Of a stretch of DNA of 64,000 nucleotides, positions 63,017-64,000 are shown piece after piece. This stretch comes from Mucilaginibacter phyllosphaerae (lineage in GTDB: Bacteria; Bacteroidota; Bacteroidia; Sphingobacteriales; Sphingobacteriaceae). The notes beneath the pieces were generated by a model. It was not told the DNA's origin and made no database searches. It worked only from the letters and a program-made list of their open reading frames with translations. The first letter of the stretch is position 1. The number at the start of each line of letters is the position of its first letter. Where the stretch lies: positions 496,001-560,000 of the forward strand of contig NZ_SNQG01000003.1 of NCBI RefSeq assembly GCF_004378255.1, written 5' to 3'. The position numbers and the translations under genes are program-made.

Positions 63017-63255
63017 CAGTTCTGGACCAAGTCGAAAAGAAGGCCAGATAAACGCGACGCATCTACATGGGGGAGATCAGCCATTTCTTTTTGGGTCATC
63101 TTATATTTATTGAAAAAAAGGACGACCAATACCGCAATGTCAAGATCTGAGTGGATACATTTCAGGTAGTTCAACAATGATCAAATTATGTATGATTTGC
63201 TCATCCGGAGAAGCGTTTGTGAAAATAAAAACTGCATAAGTTCTGTTTGGTTCAT
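63017..63255 (-). pseudogene. Truncated HTH-like gene with in-frame TGA
   Basis: From the ATG at 63255: MNQTELMQFLFSQTLLRMSK, then SYII, a TGA at 63181-63183, and in the same frame SLLNYLKCIHSDLDIAVLVV, then FFNKYKMTQKEMADLPHVDA and SRLSGLLFDLVQNW up to the breakpoint. The second part looks like a helix-turn-helix (MTQKEMADLPHVDASRLSG). It was cut by the rearrangement that joined it to the TylF scrap. The TGA is most likely a decay mutation. Confidence 0.5.
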
Positions 63256-63285
63256 TATTTTGATCACCTAACCATTCACCGGAAA

Positions 63286-63921
63286 TTACAGCGTGGACAT
63301 TGCGCACGCAAGTTCCGCCATCATAGCTGTTTTTTGCGCATCCAGACCATTCGAATATTCGATCATCAGCGTACGGTTAATGATATTTATATAAAAATCT
63401 TTCTGGCTAAATTTTTTAACCAAGTCTCTGAAGTGCTGGTCTATCGCGTCATCAGCACATCCCTTGCCTTCTGCAACCACATAAAATTTATTGGTGAAAG
63501 CTTTGTCCATTTTAAAATTGATTGATGCGACCACGAAAATATTGATGATCTTATCGATCAATGATTTCCGACGAATAAAAACTTTACCGTAATCTTTCCT
63601 CAATATAGCATATGCGCGGACCTGGTAGCTGCTATCGCTTCCTTGCCTGTCATTCCAGTTCATTTTCGATGCCCTACTTTGGCTTTTTGTAAATATTAAA
63701 AAGCATCTCCTGAACTGTTTTTGGACCATCAGCATACCGGTCAGGTTGGCTTGCATAGCCAGATATATAAAATTTAAATTCCTGGTTTCCTTGTAGTCAA
63801 GAAACTGCGTTTTATACTTATAATTGAGTAATTCATACGTTTGTTTAAGCGTAGCCACCTCTTTAGGCGATATGCCATCCGTATCAAATTGCAGATATTT
63901 CCTAATGTAACCCACGATCAT
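63286..63921 (-). CDS. Hypothetical protein
   Basis: 211 residues, no signal peptide. N-terminal helices rich in Lys/Tyr (KQTYELLNYKYKTQFLDYKE), a Gln/Arg-rich middle (NDRQGSDSSYQVRAYAILRK) and a C-terminal region AQKTAMMAELACAMSTL. The open frame extends upstream of the ATG at 63921 without another ATG, so the start is uncertain. Not recognised. It lies 30 bases upstream of the truncated HTH-like gene, possibly its operon partner. Confidence 0.55.
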   Translation of the reverse strand: MIVGYIRKYLQFDTDGISPKEVATLKQTYELLNYKYKTQFLDYKETRNLNFIYLAMQANLTGMLMVQKQFRRCFLIFTKSQSRASKMNWNDRQGSDSSYQVRAYAILRKDYGKVFIRRKSLIDKIINIFVVASINFKMDKAFTNKFYVVAEGKGCADDAIDQHFRDLVKKFSQKDFYINIINRTLMIEYSNGLDAQKTAMMAELACAMSTL

Positions 63922-64000
63922 CTGATGTATAATATTATTACCATGTGGATTTTGTGCCAGTTAGCGGTAATTATCGGCAAGGGGCACTATCGCATTATTC

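Noticed and set aside
63286..63400. Alternative minus-strand frame overlapping the end of the 211-residue hypothetical
   Set aside because: It reads plausibly but has no start codon and conflicts with the better-formed frame ending at 63286; the frame-consistent downstream start at 63255 explains the region better.

Overview
The window is about 64 kb of Bacteroidota DNA, most likely from a Sphingobacteriaceae member such as Mucilaginibacter or Pedobacter. This is inferred from several signs: TAnnTTTG-type -7 promoter elements placed almost on the start codon, CzcA-TolC and multicopper oxidase-CopB fusion proteins, small HYC_CC_PP and DUF6660 proteins, and an arsenosugar gene set. No species can be named from the sequence alone. 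Nearly the whole window is a metal and metalloid resistance island. No integrase, relaxase or transposase gene is visible.

Layout. 0-1 kb: two minus-strand genes of a type common in conjugative elements, then a gene-poor stretch to 1.68 kb. 1.7-11.6 kb: divalent metal efflux (DUF6660 protein, CzcA fused to an outer-membrane factor, CzcB, a Fur-family regulator, an RseP-like site-2 protease, and a P1B-4-type ATPase with SPC and HEG motifs), followed by a frameshifted ynfA. 12.1-18.7 kb: a chalcogen-type cassette (mnmH, selD, a broken methyltransferase, a secreted rhodanese, an MFS transporter, a secreted Cys-containing BNR propeller, and a TylF-like methyltransferase). 18.8-45.0 kb: a copper/silver block with CopA (CPC), a CopZ-like chaperone, an HMA-AraC fusion regulator, two multicopper oxidases carrying C-terminal CopB-like barrels, CopB (CPH), several secreted Cys/His/Met-rich small proteins, two DUF3347 proteins, a haem-binding protein, and a CusA(frameshifted)-TolC-CusB-CusB system.

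45.0-50.4 kb (minus strand): an arsenic operon of arsR, a DUF6428 gene, arsN2, arsC, a wHTH gene, a secreted ArsC-like protein without its catalytic Cys, acr3 and two metallophosphoesterases. 50.5-56.5 kb: arsenosugar biosynthesis (DUF547 protein, peroxidase-like protein, ArsS, two glycosyltransferases, a thioredoxin-like protein, an epimerase and ArsM), then a sterol-desaturase-family gene. 57.4-58.5 kb: a gene-poor junction with hairpins, diverged direct repeats, a 55-residue gene and a scrap of a P-type ATPase. 58.5-63.0 kb: a second, diverged, trimmed copy of the mnmH-selD cassette, joined at 63.0 kb to unrelated DNA.

How the parts fit. Cytoplasmic metal is pumped out by three classes of P1B ATPase and two RND systems. 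Periplasmic Cu(I) can be oxidised by the multicopper oxidases and bound by small secreted proteins. Arsenic is either reduced and extruded (ArsC, Acr3) or methylated and built into arsenosugars (ArsM, ArsS, glycosyltransferases). SelD and MnmH make selenophosphate and 2-selenouridine tRNA. No selA, selB or selC is visible, so selenoprotein synthesis is not supported here. The cassette duplicated in the same order at both ends of a 40-kb metal block is the strongest structural signal and the best candidate for an undescribed module.
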